Assembly (NCBI RefSeq): GCF_005405345.1
Contig: NZ_BJDW01000004.1
Coordinates: 1-64,000 of the forward strand
Reading direction: 5' to 3'
DNA from: Enterococcus viikkiensis
GTDB taxonomy: Bacteria > Bacillota > Bacilli > Lactobacillales > Enterococcaceae
DNA: 64,000 bases
In this document: piece after piece, positions 8,158-16,524 of the stretch
How the letters are laid out: every line of letters begins with the position of its first letter
Numbering within the stretch: position 1 is the stretch's first letter
Position numbers and translations under genes: made by a program
Notes under the pieces: generated by a model
Database searches by the model: none
What the model was told of the DNA's origin: nothing
Seen by the model: the letters and a program-made list of their open reading frames with translations, nothing else

Positions 8158-8637
8158 ATGCCCAAAAATAAAAGAGAAAGTCTTATTTATACGTTGATGA
8201 TGTGTTTTGTGATGGTTCTATGGATGAGCATTTACAACGTCGGTTTACATAGCGGCGAAGTGAATTGGACCGTCTTGAAAGCCAGCTGGCTCGGTATGCC
8301 ACCAGCCTATTGCTGCGCGCTAGTCTTAGACTGGTTCGTCGTCTCCGGACCTGCGAAAAAAGTTGCCTTTCGTCTGCTTCCAACTTTTGCCAGTCCGTTA
8401 AAAACGGTCATGACCGTTTCTACCTGTATGGTCTTGCCGATGGTTTTTTTCATGTCATTATATGGCGCTGTTGAAGGTTTGAGCCACACACAAGCATGGA
8501 ACCAACTCTTGCTTTTTTGGGGAACGAATAGTTTAAAAAATGTTGCTATGGCTCTACCTTTTCAATTACTCATTGCGGGTCCTTTGGTACGAAAAGTTTT
8601 CCGCCGACTATTCCCAGAAGGAACTATCTTAGATTAG
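8158..8637 (+). CDS. DUF2798-type membrane protein
   Basis: A 159 aa protein with four predicted membrane helices in two similar halves (MCFVMVLWMSIYNVGL near residue 15 and VLPMVFFMSLYGAVEGL near 95). The repeated MxxYN/MxLYG pattern is that of duplicated DUF2798 proteins. Function is unknown. A strong AAAGGAGG site lies 7 bases before the ATG. Its leader contains a terminator at 8031-8070 and a small inverted repeat CAGGC/GCCTG (about 8111-8140) close to the ribosome site, so conditional expression is possible. Confidence 0.75.
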   Translation: MPKNKRESLIYTLMMCFVMVLWMSIYNVGLHSGEVNWTVLKASWLGMPPAYCCALVLDWFVVSGPAKKVAFRLLPTFASPLKTVMTVSTCMVLPMVFFMSLYGAVEGLSHTQAWNQLLLFWGTNSLKNVAMALPFQLLIAGPLVRKVFRRLFPEGTILD

Positions 8638-8640
8638 TAA

Positions 8641-8932
8641 ATAAACTTCTTTTTTCTATATTGTACAAGATTTTTTGAGGACGTTTGGTCGTTAACTCAC
8701 TTAGCTGACCTTTTTGACAACGGCGGAACTTTCTCAATTTAAGAGCCACTCACTGCTATGTCGATTTAGCGAAAGCAACTTTTCCAAAAGCCCCAAAAAT
8801 TCCTTGGTTTTCATTTCGTCTATCAATAGCTAAACTGCCTGTTCGCAAATTTATAGCAACTGTATTTTATACTACTGTGAAAAGTACAACTGACAAAATA
8901 ACTCCCCCATTTTAAAAATGAGGGAGTTAAAC
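8641..8932. other. Intergenic region, no supported gene
   Basis: About 290 bases between convergent genes. It holds the rlmN terminator at its right end. A 26-codon minus-strand ORF (8734-8814, starting MKTKEFLGLLEK) has no convincing ribosome site. I see no other structure. Confidence 0.5.
8899..8929 (-). terminator. Terminator after rlmN
   Basis: Stem AACTCCC...GGGAGTT (8900-8906 with 8922-8928), extended by CATTTT pairing, one C/A mismatch. The minus-strand tail TTATTTTG is only moderately T-rich. Confidence 0.75.
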
Positions 8933-10000
8933 TTAGTTCACTTCTGCTTTTTTCATTTGTTTACTGCGTAATTGACCACAAGCTGCGTCGATATCGGTTC
9001 CGTGTTCTTTACGGATTACGCAGTTGATGCCGTTTTTCTTCAAGACATCATAAAAACGTAAGACATCCGCTTTACTACTGCGAGAGTATTGGTCATGTTC
9101 GCTTACTGGATTGTATGGAATCAAGTTTACGTAGACTAATTTTTTCTTATTTTTCATTAAGTCGGCTAATTCTTGCGCATGATCGGGACGATCATTGACA
9201 CCGGACAACATAATGTATTCAAAGGTCACCCGTCGATTGGTCTCTTCAATATAATAATCTACTGCTTCCATCAATTTTTCGATTGGGAAGCTGCGATTGA
9301 TTCGCATGATGGATGAGCGCACTTCGTTATTTGGTGCATGTAACGAAATTGCTAAGTTCACTTGCAAACCGTTTTCCGCGAATTTTTTGATTTTTGGCAC
9401 TAAACCGCTTGTTGAGACAGTAATGTGTCGAGCACCGATCGCCATGCCTTTGTCGTCATTGATTACATGTAAAAAGTTCATGACGTTCTTATAGTTGTCG
9501 AAAGGTTCGCCGATTCCCATCACAACCACATGAGAAACTCGTTCCTCTTCGCCACGTTCGTCAAAATAATGTTGGACTAACATGATTTGCGCAACGATTT
9601 CTCCTGCCGTTAAGTCCCGTTGTTTTTTTAATAAACCTGAGGCACAAAATGTACAGCCGATATTACAACCAACTTGGGTCGTCACACAAACAGACAAACC
9701 GTATTCCTGACGCATTAAGACCGTTTCGATCATTAAATGATCCGGCAATTCAAATAAATATTTAACTGTACCATCGCTCGCTTCTTGTACGACTAATTGT
9801 TTCAGTGGATTGATGATAAAGTTTTCTTCTAGCAACGCGATGGTTTGTTTTGAAAGGTTGCTCATGTCGGCAAACTCGGCCACACGACTGCGGTATAGCC
9901 ATTCCCAGACTTGTGTCGCCCGAAATTTCTTCTCGCCATGCTCCAGAAACCATTCAACTAATTCTTCTCTGCTTAAACCGTAAATCGAGGGTTTTTCCAA
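8933..10000 (-). CDS. rlmN: Dual-specificity RNA methyltransferase RlmN
   Basis: Radical-SAM enzyme that methylates C2 of A2503 in 23S rRNA and A37 in some tRNAs. 355 aa is the usual length. The iron-sulfur motif CNIGCTFC (CxxxCxxC) lies near residue 114, the GEP motif [12 protein letters not shown] near 160, and the C-terminal cysteine used in catalysis is in DAACGQLR near 343. The start is a TTG at 10000 preceded by GGAGG with 7-base spacing; no competing ATG fits. A clear promoter lies at 10070-10098. It is monocistronic with its own terminator. Confidence 0.97.
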   Translation of the reverse strand: MEKPSIYGLSREELVEWFLEHGEKKFRATQVWEWLYRSRVAEFADMSNLSKQTIALLEENFIINPLKQLVVQEASDGTVKYLFELPDHLMIETVLMRQEYGLSVCVTTQVGCNIGCTFCASGLLKKQRDLTAGEIVAQIMLVQHYFDERGEEERVSHVVVMGIGEPFDNYKNVMNFLHVINDDKGMAIGARHITVSTSGLVPKIKKFAENGLQVNLAISLHAPNNEVRSSIMRINRSFPIEKLMEAVDYYIEETNRRVTFEYIMLSGVNDRPDHAQELADLMKNKKKLVYVNLIPYNPVSEHDQYSRSSKADVLRFYDVLKKNGINCVIRKEHGTDIDAACGQLRSKQMKKAEVN

Positions 10001-10069
10001 GGTGATTCCTCCTACTTCTGTTCAATGACTCTCTATGTACTAAAAATCATTTTGAAACATTCGCTACAT

Positions 10070-10098
10070 ACTATAACTGATTCACAAAGAGAAAACAA
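10070..10098 (-). promoter_or_regulatory. Sigma-A promoter for rlmN
   Basis: Minus strand TTGTTT (10093-10098), 17-base spacer, TATAGT (10070-10075). Confidence 0.75.
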
Positions 10099-10116
10099 TC
10101 CACTTTAGAAAAAGAA

Positions 10117-10148
10117 AAAGATAGTCTAGATTTCTCTAGACTATCTTT
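10117..10148 (-). terminator. Terminator after ftsK
   Basis: Perfect 14-bp stem AAAGATAGTCTAGA / TCTAGACTATCTTT with a 4-base loop, immediately after the ftsK stop and followed by TTTTTC on the minus strand. Confidence 0.9.
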
Positions 10149-10150
10149 CA

Positions 10151-12550
10151 TTATTCATCCAATGGATTTTCTAACTCTTCTTCGGTTTTTTCCACCAAGA
10201 CTTCCCGTGGCTTACTACCGGTAGAAGGCCCGATAACCCCATGATCTTCCAACTCATCTACGATTCGTGCGGCACGATTGTAGCCGATGCGGAAGCGGCG
10301 TTGCAGTAAAGAAATACTAGCTGTTTGCATTTCCACTACTAGTGCTTTGGCTTCTTCATACAACTCATCCTGCGGCGTTTCTGATGGCGAAGAAGTCGTT
10401 TCTTCTGTCGGCATCATTTTTTCTTCGTAATGCGCTTCTTGTTGATCGGAAACAAATTCTACGATCTGCTCGACTTCATGATCAGAAATAAAGGCGCCTT
10501 GGACCCGGATCGGTTTGTTCTCTCCCATTGGCAAGAACAACATATCCCCGCGACCTAAAAGCTTTTCCGCACCGTTACTGTCAATGATCGTCCGTGAATC
10601 TGTCCCGCTGGAAACAGCGAAGGCGATCCGGGACGGAACATTGGCTTTAATAATCCCGGTGATGACATCGACACTGGGTCTTTGCGTCGCCAATATCATA
10701 TGAATTCCCGCTGCCCGAGCCATTTGTGCTAAGCGAGTAATGGCATCTTCGACTTCGTTGCTGGCTACCATCATCAAATCAGCCAACTCATCCACGATGA
10801 CCACAATAAAGGGCAGAATTGGGCGGTTCTGACCGTCTTCTAAATTTTTTTGGATCACTAACTCATTGAAGCCAGAAATATTTCGCACACCAGTAGCCGC
10901 GAATTTTTCGTAGCGCTCTTCCATTTCCTGTACAACTTTTTGCAAGGCTTGCGCCGCTTTTCTTGGATTCGTCACGACTGGCGTCAACAAATGGGGAATC
11001 CCATTATACACATTCAACTCAACCATTTTCGGGTCAATCATCATAAGCTTCACTTCATTGGGCTTGGCCCGCATCAAGATGCTAGTAATGATCCCATTAA
11101 TCGACACAGATTTCCCGCTCCCTGTTGAACCGGCAACTAACAAGTGAGGCATTTTTGTTAGATCTGCGGTTTGGACCATACCAGAAATATCTCGACCCAA
11201 AGGAACTTCCAAAATTTTATCTGGATGATTTGGCTGAGCTTCAATAATATCACGGAAAGAAACGGTACTGATGGTGCCATTTGGTACTTCAATCCCAATC
11301 AATGATTTTCCAGGAATCGGTGCCTCCATCCGGACATCCTTTGCGGCTAAAGCCAAGGCGATATCATCGGTTAAATTAACGATCTTGCTGACCTTTACAC
11401 CGACAGCCGGCTGGACTTCAAATTTAGTGACCGAGGGTCCTAAGCTGGCTTTGACTACTTTGGCATCGACGCCGAAGCTGTTAAAGGTTTTTTCTAAGAC
11501 CTTAATATTTTGCTCGATCTTTTTATATTCGTCACTTTGATCCGTCGCTGGAATCGAATCTAATAAGGTCGATGGTGGCAATTGATAATCATGATCCTCC
11601 GGTTCTGCGTTAATCTCAAATTCAAGATCGCCTGGATCTTCCAGTTCTTCTTCCGGTTGCTCCCTTTTTTTCTGGGGTGCGGGTGCCACTGATTCCAAGT
11701 TTTCCTGGAATCCTTCAATCGGAACAAGCGTCATTTGCTCCGGTTCCCGCTCAACCTTTTCTTGATTTTCTTTTGCCAACTGTTCACCGGGGCTCAATGA
11801 CCGCACTCGATTTTTTTCCCGTTCGACTTGTTCTGCTTTCAACGCTGCTTTTTCGGCAGCTTGTTTTTCTGCCTTAGCTTGCGCTTTTTGCGCTTGGCGT
11901 TCTTGTCGTTTTTCATCTCGCAAAGCTTTTTTTTCATCAGATTCAGATAATTTTTCTTTCAGTGCTTCCGTAAAATTGGCTAAATAATCGGTGACTTGAT
12001 TAAAGTCTAATAAGCTGAACAAGAAAACACCTAACACTAACAGTAAGACCGCGATGATATAACTGCCAATCTGAGAAACTAGAAAATGACTGAGGCTATA
12101 CAGTGCGCCCCCCACCATTCCGCCACCAACATTTTGGGTGATTTGATTACCTAAAAGATCAACCATCAAAAGATCCCAGGTCGTTTTCAATACATTCGGA
12201 TTTTGACTTTCAACATTCGCAAATAATCGGGCATGTAAAATCAACAAAATACCTAAATAAAAAATACCAATGCCTAACCAGCGCCGCGGCTTTGTTAATC
12301 GCAGCTTCGTATTTTTTGCGACTAAGAGCGCGCCATATAACCCTAAAAGCAAGGCTAGGAACTGATACGTATTGCCGCCGATCAAACGCAGAACGTTGGC
12401 GATCAGATTTCCGAGAAAGCCGAGACTAAATAAGGAAAAGACTGCGAACAGGATGAATAAGATACCGATTCCGATAATCAGGCGCTGTTCTTGCAGTTGT
12501 TTTTGTTTTTTTGTTTTTCTTTTTTTCTTGGTACGCTTTTTCTGCGCCAT
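10151..12550 (-). CDS. ftsK: DNA translocase FtsK/SpoIIIE
   Basis: Septum-located ATP-driven DNA pump that clears chromosome ends during division. 799 aa. A lysine/arginine-rich N-terminus is followed by about four to five membrane helices (to about 180), a charged Glu/Lys/Gln-rich linker (190-330), the RecA-like motor with Walker [12 protein letters not shown] near 470 and Walker B-type [14 protein letters not shown], and a C-terminal gamma winged helix (about 730-790, [24 protein letters not shown]) that reads KOPS-like sequences. AGAGGG precedes the ATG. It has a TATAAT box at 12576-12581 and a terminator on each side, so it is a single-gene unit. Confidence 0.97.
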   Translation of the reverse strand: MAQKKRTKKKRKTKKQKQLQEQRLIIGIGILFILFAVFSLFSLGFLGNLIANVLRLIGGNTYQFLALLLGLYGALLVAKNTKLRLTKPRRWLGIGIFYLGILLILHARLFANVESQNPNVLKTTWDLLMVDLLGNQITQNVGGGMVGGALYSLSHFLVSQIGSYIIAVLLLVLGVFLFSLLDFNQVTDYLANFTEALKEKLSESDEKKALRDEKRQERQAQKAQAKAEKQAAEKAALKAEQVEREKNRVRSLSPGEQLAKENQEKVEREPEQMTLVPIEGFQENLESVAPAPQKKREQPEEELEDPGDLEFEINAEPEDHDYQLPPSTLLDSIPATDQSDEYKKIEQNIKVLEKTFNSFGVDAKVVKASLGPSVTKFEVQPAVGVKVSKIVNLTDDIALALAAKDVRMEAPIPGKSLIGIEVPNGTISTVSFRDIIEAQPNHPDKILEVPLGRDISGMVQTADLTKMPHLLVAGSTGSGKSVSINGIITSILMRAKPNEVKLMMIDPKMVELNVYNGIPHLLTPVVTNPRKAAQALQKVVQEMEERYEKFAATGVRNISGFNELVIQKNLEDGQNRPILPFIVVIVDELADLMMVASNEVEDAITRLAQMARAAGIHMILATQRPSVDVITGIIKANVPSRIAFAVSSGTDSRTIIDSNGAEKLLGRGDMLFLPMGENKPIRVQGAFISDHEVEQIVEFVSDQQEAHYEEKMMPTEETTSSPSETPQDELYEEAKALVVEMQTASISLLQRRFRIGYNRAARIVDELEDHGVIGPSTGSKPREVLVEKTEEELENPLDE

Positions 12551-12575
12551 GCTATCCCTCTTTTCATTCTGTTCT

Positions 12576-12581
12576 ATTATA
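12576..12581 (-). promoter_or_regulatory. -10 box for ftsK
   Basis: Perfect TATAAT on the minus strand 26 bases before the ftsK ATG; the -35 region falls in the terminator of the preceding operon and is poor. Confidence 0.5.
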
Positions 12582-12591
12582 CAAAAAAAAG

Positions 12592-12618
12592 AAGGCGAAC
12601 AAAAGTTTTGTTCGCCTT
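12592..12618 (-). terminator. Terminator after the amino acid ABC operon
   Basis: AAGGCGAACAAAA paired with TTTTGTTCGCCTT around one G, so the inner pairs open into a loop. On the minus strand it is followed by CTTTTTTTTG. It sits just after the substrate-binding protein stop. Confidence 0.85.
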
Positions 12619-12625
12619 TTCCTGT

Positions 12626-13456
12626 TTATTCTTTTGGTAATGACAATTCTTCGCCAAACCATTTCTTAGAGATTTCAGCGTATTTGCCATCTTCTTGTAA
12701 TTTCTTAAAGGCAGCATTGATTTTTCCGACTAATTCTTTGTCACCTTTTCGTGCACCAACTGCGAAATCCTCATTTTTGAAGCCAACACTTGAAATAGTG
12801 TATTTATCCAATTTATTGGCTTTCTTCAAGTAGTAGTCCGCATACACTTTATCAATCAATAAACCGTTAATCCGACCATTTTCCAAATCGATCATCGCCT
12901 CATTGAAGCTGGCATATAACGTAGCATCGTTGTCCTTAACAATGTCTTTTAACAGCTTAGGCTCATTGCCAAAGGCTTCATAACCAGAAGACCCTTCTTG
13001 CGCACCTAAAATTTTATCTTTCATTTCGGAAGCTTTGGTAATGCCGCTATCTTTTTTCGTGACTAAGACTTGTTCATTTTGTGCGTATGGATCACTGAAC
13101 AACACTTTCTTTTCCCGCGATTTCGTCACAGTATAGCCATTCCAAATCAAATCAATCGTACCATTGTCTAATTCATTTTCTTTCATTGACCAATCAATCG
13201 GTTGAAACTTGGCTTTGATCCCATATTCATCGAAGACTGCTTTAGCAAGATCAACGTCAAATCCGACGATTTTTCCATCTTCATCTTTAAACCCCATTGG
13301 CACAAAAGTATCGTCTAAACCGATCGTTACTTTTTTATCTTTTTCGATCGTTTTCCAGCTGTCGTCACTGCTGCTAGCTTCTTTCTTGCCACAGGCACCT
13401 AAGGTTACTAAAGTCAAAACCGTGATCATTCCTAAAATAATTTTTTTCATTTTCAT
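12626..13456 (-). CDS. Amino acid ABC transporter substrate-binding lipoprotein
   Basis: Solute-binding protein of the SBP_bac_3 family, 276 aa, tethered outside the membrane by a lipid: lipobox LGAC with cysteine 22. The start of the binding domain (VTIGLDDTFVPMGFKDEDGKIVGFDVDLAKAV) and ELDNGTIDLIWNGYTVTKSR are typical of polar amino acid binders. The gene is third in an operon permease-ATPase-binding protein. The operon is led by a T-box whose specifier looks like CAC (His), which suggests a histidine transporter of the HisXYZ type. Ligand specificity by protein sequence alone would be only polar amino acid. Confidence 0.9.
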   Translation of the reverse strand: MKMKKIILGMITVLTLVTLGACGKKEASSSDDSWKTIEKDKKVTIGLDDTFVPMGFKDEDGKIVGFDVDLAKAVFDEYGIKAKFQPIDWSMKENELDNGTIDLIWNGYTVTKSREKKVLFSDPYAQNEQVLVTKKDSGITKASEMKDKILGAQEGSSGYEAFGNEPKLLKDIVKDNDATLYASFNEAMIDLENGRINGLLIDKVYADYYLKKANKLDKYTISSVGFKNEDFAVGARKGDKELVGKINAAFKKLQEDGKYAEISKKWFGEELSLPKE

Positions 13457-13483
13457 ACGAACTCCTCCTACTTCATTTATGTT

Positions 13484-14119
13484 TTATTTAATTGGTTCCA
13501 CCTTTAAAACTTTATCCCCGATCGCTTCAGCAAATACTAAGTCATGGGTTACGACGATCTGGGTCACGCCATCGGCCTTCAAACCTAAGATTAAATTCTC
13601 CACTTGTTGCCGCAAGGCAGGATCTAATGCACTGGTTGGTTCATCATACGCCAAGACCTTCGGATTCATCGCCATTGCCCGCGCAATCGCCAACCGCTGC
13701 TTTTGTCCGCCAGATAATTGGTACGGATAATTATTTAGCAACTCTCCGATTCCCAACAAGCCAGCCAACTCTTTAGCCTTGGCTAGATATGTTTCTTTAT
13801 CTTGCTTTAGAACTAGTCGCGGACCAATCGTAATATTGTCCAACACACTTAAATGTGGAAACAGTTGAAAATCTTGAAAAACGACCCCTACCACTTGTTC
13901 TTTATTTTTTTCCCCACTAGGATCAAAAGGCTGACCGTCTAATAAAAAAGTCCCACTATCAGCTGTTTCCAAACCTGCTAACGTCCGCAACAGGGTAGTT
14001 TTTCCGCCACCGGAAGGCCCAACGATTGCTAAAATTTGTCCATCTGGAATAACTAGGTCCAAATTATTGATGACTTTTTTTGTTCCGAAAGATTTGTTTA
14101 CTTTTTTCAATTCAATCAT
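13484..14119 (-). CDS. Amino acid ABC transporter ATP-binding protein
   Basis: ATPase subunit, 211 aa, of the polar amino acid uptake family. Walker A is GPSGGGKTTLL (about 33-43), signature LSGGQKQRLAIARAM (about 130-144), Walker B VLAYDEPTSALDP. It is shorter than most members (about 240 aa), ending soon after the H-loop (VTHDLVFAEAIGDKVLKVE). I take the ATG at 14119, 6 bases after GCGGGTG; a GTG three codons earlier overlaps that site. It starts 13 bases after the permease stop and is followed 27 bases later by the binding protein. Confidence 0.93.
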   Translation of the reverse strand: MIELKKVNKSFGTKKVINNLDLVIPDGQILAIVGPSGGGKTTLLRTLAGLETADSGTFLLDGQPFDPSGEKNKEQVVGVVFQDFQLFPHLSVLDNITIGPRLVLKQDKETYLAKAKELAGLLGIGELLNNYPYQLSGGQKQRLAIARAMAMNPKVLAYDEPTSALDPALRQQVENLILGLKADGVTQIVVTHDLVFAEAIGDKVLKVEPIK

Positions 14120-14132
14120 TTTTTTCACCCGC

Positions 14133-14777
14133 CTAACGATAATAATTCAAACGATTTTCTAATTGCTTCAAGATGACCGAGACAACAGCCGTCATGATTA
14201 AATAAATAATTGCTACTCCAAACAATGGTAGCAACGTCGTGTCACGTTCCATCGCGATTTTTCCTGCCCGCATCACATCAGACAAGCCTAGGATATAAAC
14301 CAATGAAGTGTCCTTAACTAAATTGATGACCTCATTTCCAACAGAAGGTAAGACGATCTTCACTACTTGAGGAATGATAATTCGTGTGACTGTTTGAAAT
14401 GGATTCAAGCCGATCACCTTTGACGCTTCGTATTGTCCCACCGGGATTGATTGAATTCCCCCACGGAAAATCTCCGCGTAATAAGCTGCATAGTTCAATA
14501 CGAAAGCAAACAGCGCGGCTTCGAAACGATCAAATACGACGCCCACCAATGGCAATCCATAAAAGACAAAGATCAACTGCAGCAGCAATGGTGTTCCCCG
14601 CATGATCCAGACATAAAAACGAATAAGCCATTGCAGTGGTTTGAAATGGCTGGCTAAGCCAAAGGATAAAATGATCCCCAAAGGCAACGAGCCTAATATC
14701 GTATAGCTAAATAATTTCAGTGTTATTTCTGCCCCTTGTAATAATTGCGGCATGACTTCGATCAAATAATTTATCAT
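14133..14777 (-). CDS. Amino acid ABC transporter permease
   Basis: Inner-membrane subunit, 214 aa, with about five membrane helices. The BPD_transp_1 region contains the EAA-type coupling loop (GQYEASKVIGLNPFQTVTRIIIPQ, about 125-148) that docks on the ATPase. FRGGIQSIPVGQ is typical of His/Glu/Gln permeases. It is the first gene after the T-box leader, with a GGAGGG site 8 bases before the ATG. A 195-base stretch separates it from the second leader terminator. Confidence 0.93.
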   Translation of the reverse strand: MINYLIEVMPQLLQGAEITLKLFSYTILGSLPLGIILSFGLASHFKPLQWLIRFYVWIMRGTPLLLQLIFVFYGLPLVGVVFDRFEAALFAFVLNYAAYYAEIFRGGIQSIPVGQYEASKVIGLNPFQTVTRIIIPQVVKIVLPSVGNEVINLVKDTSLVYILGLSDVMRAGKIAMERDTTLLPLFGVAIIYLIMTAVVSVILKQLENRLNYYR

Positions 14778-14972
14778 CCCAATATCCCTCCAATTTTTTC
14801 GAAAGCTGTGTGACTTTCAAAAGTGTTTACTCTTAACACAAGTCCGCTTTGATCAAGGTGAAACTGACAGCAAGCTCTTACCAATGATAGTAATTTTCTA
14901 ACTTTGCGAAAAATAAGTTTACCTTCGCTACGCCTACCATCTCTATAATTATGCTAATGCGTAAAGAAAAAC
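14778..14972 (-). other. Leader between the last T-box terminator and the permease
   Basis: About 195 bases of untranslated leader downstream of the second T-box terminator. I see no strong promoter or hairpin here, so permease expression seems to depend on read-through of both terminators. Confidence 0.4.
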
Positions 14973-15060
14973 AAAAAAAGTCCTCTGGTATTTCTACCAG
15001 AGGACGCTTGCTACGTGGTTCCACCTCATCTTTGTTCTCTTCTCGCAAAAAGAACCTCGA
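14973..15060 (-). promoter_or_regulatory. Second T-box antitermination module lacking Stem I
   Basis: On the minus strand: a 9-bp hairpin with a GCGA tetraloop (15034-15055, looks like T-box Stem III), the T-box core AGGTGGAACCACG (core 15014-15025), then a terminator stem GTCCTCTGGTA / TACCAGAGGAC (14980-14990 with 14995-15005) and seven Ts. Only about 30 bases separate this from the first terminator, leaving no room for Stem I with a specifier loop. It is a partial tandem copy of the regulatory half of the preceding T-box. Confidence 0.8.
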
Positions 15061-15085
15061 TAGGTCAATCACTAGTTTGAGAAAT

Positions 15086-15350
15086 AAAAAAGTCCTTTAG
15101 CCGCTAGGGCTAAAGGACGTGAATAACGTGGTTCCACCTTTTTTTATCGCCGTCTCACAACGAACGATCTCAACTGGTCAATTGACCTCTGCTATAACGG
15201 GCACTCCCGGATCAGCCTACTTGATTCAACTAATCGACTCAAAGATGTGGTTCACAAATCATCGTTGTCTCTTTTCACCAATCAGAGACTCTCTGGGAAC
15301 AAATGAACTGCTACTCTTCTTTTCATTGTCGTTTGATTAAGTTGAGTCAT
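15086..15350 (-). promoter_or_regulatory. T-box riboswitch, probable histidine specifier
   Basis: Full T-box leader on the minus strand. Stem I base GACTCAA pairs with TTGAGTC; an AGTA element and an AGAGAGTCTCT region lie in the stem; the specifier region reads GTGAACCACATCTTTGAG, which I read as CAC (15247-15249, His), with ACC (Thr) as the alternative. The core AGGTGGAACCACG (core 15127-15138) can pair with uncharged tRNA. Terminator stem GTCCTTTAGCC (15092-15102) / 15108-15118 with a T-tract. Uncharged tRNA would favour the antiterminator and expression of the ABC transporter. Confidence 0.88.
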
Positions 15351-15379
15351 ACTTTACACGCCTTTAGAGGGTTTGTCAA
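15351..15379 (-). promoter_or_regulatory. Sigma-A promoter of the T-box operon
   Basis: Minus strand TTGACA (15374-15379), 17-base spacer, TAAAGT (15351-15356), just before Stem I. Confidence 0.85.
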
Positions 15380-15414
15380 TAAAGAACCTCATCTTTTTAT
15401 CATGAACTTCAAAT

Positions 15415-16506
15415 TTAGTTTTTAGCAACAAATTGAAATTTCGTCCACGGTTTTAAAAAGTCCAGCATAATTAATTCGGCTTGCGGAATTTTTCCAACTA
15501 AGTTTTTACGAGTATCACTATGAGGCTCCAGAACGATTTGTAATTCATTTTTGTATTTACCGAATTCATCATTGCCCACAACAACATCGCCCACTTGGAA
15601 TTCTTGCGTATTGTCATGAACCGGGTTGGCAACGTCTGCGTATTTTACCCGCACCATTGTTGAGCGAACCGCGGTAGAAGTAATATCTCCTCTGCGGAAA
15701 TGTTTTGAATCAGCCACGATTTTTTTCTCAACAGATGTCACATCTGGTACAAATTCGATTCCTAAGCTGACTTTGTAACGATCGACTGCCGCTACTTTTT
15801 CCAACTCTTCAGCTGATGCATAGGCATTTCCGATAATCACGGTATCAATCAAGCCTGTAGCAAACATATGCCGAGCTTGTAGATCAATCGGCAAATGACG
15901 ATGCATCTCTAAAGTAGGCAGCCCATCATTGACATCCCAAGGACCGTATTCAGCAGATTGACTCGTAATAAACGCGGCAGTCTTGATCCCATGATTTTTG
16001 AATCGTTTGCTGCAATCAACAAAAAAATCATATGGGAGCGCGGAACCTTCTTGCGGATAGAAATTATGACAGCCGTAGATAAACGGTTCATTCGCTTCAT
16101 AAGATAAAATATTATCAAGATAAGCCACATTGTTACTCATATTCAACTCAATCGCTAGACCTTCTGGATTGTAGCTTAACATTGCTTCTTTATTGCCGTC
16201 GAAGCCTTCGTCCAAACGAATCCCTTCAGCGCCTAACTCAGCAAAAAAGCTCAAGTCATCATAGGAGATCCCCAAGTCGTTAAAAATCGAAGGAGCAATA
16301 TCCAATACTGTTTCCATTCCTAACTCTTTCGCAAAATGGATAATGCTGCCGAATTTCTCACTGACCTTCTCTTTGCCTTCCGTTACCTCCAACATACTCA
16401 TGAAGATACGAGTATAGCCAAGTTCTGCTGCTTTTTTGATATACTCACGATCCGCTTGCGGATCACTATGATCGGGATAAACCGAAATACCTAATTCACG
16501 TTTCAT
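15415..16506 (-). CDS. DUF871/MupG-like TIM-barrel glycosidase
   Basis: 363 aa, N-terminal TIM-barrel (LGISVYPDHSDPQADREYIKKA; GAEGIRLDEGF; CHNFYPQEGS) plus a C-terminal beta-rich domain (about 245-363, with GDITSTAVRSTMVR). This is the DUF871 family. The characterised member, MupG of Staphylococcus aureus, hydrolyses MurNAc-6-phosphate-GlcNAc in the cytosol. GGAGG lies 7 bases before the ATG. It is the last gene of the sigma-54 PTS operon, 18 bases after the GH1 gene, so it probably acts on a phosphorylated disaccharide brought in by that PTS. MurNAc specificity is not proven here. Confidence 0.82.
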   Translation of the reverse strand: MKRELGISVYPDHSDPQADREYIKKAAELGYTRIFMSMLEVTEGKEKVSEKFGSIIHFAKELGMETVLDIAPSIFNDLGISYDDLSFFAELGAEGIRLDEGFDGNKEAMLSYNPEGLAIELNMSNNVAYLDNILSYEANEPFIYGCHNFYPQEGSALPYDFFVDCSKRFKNHGIKTAAFITSQSAEYGPWDVNDGLPTLEMHRHLPIDLQARHMFATGLIDTVIIGNAYASAEELEKVAAVDRYKVSLGIEFVPDVTSVEKKIVADSKHFRRGDITSTAVRSTMVRVKYADVANPVHDNTQEFQVGDVVVGNDEFGKYKNELQIVLEPHSDTRKNLVGKIPQAELIMLDFLKPWTKFQFVAKN

Positions 16507-16524
16507 TCGTTTTCCTCCTGCTTC

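Noticed and set aside
8734-8814. 26-codon ORF on the minus strand (MKTKEFLGLLEK...)
   Set aside because: No convincing ribosome site or promoter, and too short to support without conservation data.
14878-15340. Reading frames of 64 and 73 codons over the T-box region
   Set aside because: They lie across conserved RNA structure, have no ribosome sites, and are explained by the T-box leader.
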